NCBI RefSeq assembly: GCF_905397275.1
Contig: NZ_CAJPUY010000018.1
Location: 62,001-126,000, forward strand
DNA from: Cupriavidus yeoncheonensis
GTDB lineage: Bacteria; Pseudomonadota; Gammaproteobacteria; Burkholderiales; Burkholderiaceae
DNA length: 64,000 nucleotides
Direction: 5' to 3'
Every line of letters begins with the position of its first letter. Within the stretch, counting starts at the first letter, position 1. The position numbers were made by a program, and so were the translations under genes. Below the pieces are notes generated by a model. That model did no database searches. It was not told the origin of the DNA and was given only the letters and a program-made list of their open reading frames with translations. Positions 63,573 through 64,000 of this stretch are shown piece by piece.

Positions 63573-63732
63573 GTCGTCCTTGTTGTTGTCCTTGCGTCAT
63601 CCCTGCTCGAGGCGGTCAGCCTGCCAGCATACGCGATCGCGCCGCCGCGCGTCGCTGCCTTGCCAACGGCCCGGATCGCGCGTCTAATGATCGAAGCCGG
63701 AATCAGCCAGGCCACGGCCGGCAGGAGGCGAT

Positions 63733-64000
63733 ATGCGCTGCACAAATTGCGGGTTCGAGAACCTCGCAAAGGCCAACTTCTGCGAGGAGTGCGGCACCGC
63801 GCTGGCACGGGCTTGCCCGCACTGCGGCGAGCCGGCCGGCCCGATGGCAAAGTTCTGCCGCGGGTGCGGGGCCTCGCTGACAGGTTTTCCCGCTGCGCAG
63901 CCCCCCGCGCCGGTATCCGCCACCCCTCCCGTCCAGTACACGCCGCCCCACCTGGCCGAGCGCATCCTTGCCGAACGCGCGGCCATGGAGGCGCGCGGCG
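63733..64000 (+). CDS. Double zinc-ribbon protein, N-terminal fragment
   Basis: The window holds the first 89 codons. Two zinc ribbons are formed by C3/C6 with C17/C20 (RCTNCGF, FCEECGTAL) and C27/C30 with C41/C44 (ACPHCGE, FCRGCGASL). A Pro-rich linker leads to YTPPHLAERILAERAAMEARG. This opening is typical of large proteins that continue into a class III adenylate/guanylate cyclase domain and an AAA ATPase, but that part lies outside. The ATG has GGAGG upstream. Confidence 0.75.
   Translation, partial: MRCTNCGFENLAKANFCEECGTALARACPHCGEPAGPMAKFCRGCGASLTGFPAAQPPAPVSATPPVQYTPPHLAERILAERAAMEARG

Overview
This 64 kb window is chromosomal DNA of a high-GC betaproteobacterium of the Burkholderiaceae, most likely Cupriavidus. 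The acetaldehyde dehydrogenase at 11110-12630 has the length and, as far as I can recall, nearly the residue sequence of Cupriavidus necator AcoD. The mix of Bug/Tct transporters, GntR/IclR/LysR-style catabolic modules and a complete Wsp pathway fits that genus. I saw no tRNA, rRNA, CRISPR array or intact insertion sequence.

Layout. 0.0-2.6 kb: a sugar- or hydroxy-acid operon (VOC protein, 3-hydroxyisobutyrate-dehydrogenase-like reductase, IlvD/Edd dehydratase cut by the window edge) divergent from a LysR regulator. 2.9-7.2 kb: galactarate/glucarate catabolism, with gudP-like transporter and garD on the minus strand and kdgD divergent on the plus strand; both promoters carry palindromes at their start points. 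7.3-10.9 kb: small exported proteins (YceI, two lipoproteins, a beta-propeller protein, a DUF3455 lipoprotein) and ynfA. 11.0-16.1 kb: the acetoin/ethanol module acoD-adhP-DUF779 with the sigma-54 activator acoR; a sigma-54 promoter and a 19-bp palindrome lie upstream of acoD. 16.3-23.8 kb: an alpha/beta hydrolase, a class A penicillin-binding protein, an ArsB/NhaD-type permease, folE paired with a BLUF blue-light sensor, and small proteins including an FmdB zinc ribbon.

24.2-28.3 kb: a LuxR-type response regulator with a large hybrid sensor kinase. 28.4-30.4 kb: an MFS drug exporter and a universal stress protein. 30.6-34.9 kb: a carbohydrate-type ABC importer. 34.9-37.7 kb: a Bug binding protein, an SDR dehydrogenase and an IclR regulator. 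37.7-39.7 kb: an AT-richer island with an acyltransferase-3 gene and a decayed gene resembling a phage protein, probably a prophage remnant. 39.8-44.7 kb: a five-gene LIV/HAAT amino-acid-type ABC importer. 44.7-47.7 kb: an exported DUF6600/FecR-like protein whose C-terminal half is a Gln/Arg-rich repeat array.

47.9-58.0 kb is a cyclic-di-GMP node. A GGDEF-EAL protein with a degenerate cyclase motif and an intact phosphodiesterase motif is divergent from wspABCDEFR, the chemosensory pathway that phosphorylates the diguanylate cyclase WspR. 58.2-64.0 kb: a DUF4397 lipoprotein, a PadR-like regulator, tctB-tctA without a local tctC, a MATE exporter, and the start of a zinc-ribbon protein.

The most informative non-coding signals are the paired promoter/operator sites in the galactarate region, the sigma-54 promoter and enhancer of acoD, the duplicated 11-bp palindrome at the folE promoter, and several hairpin terminators. 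All are read by eye; no database search or folding was run.
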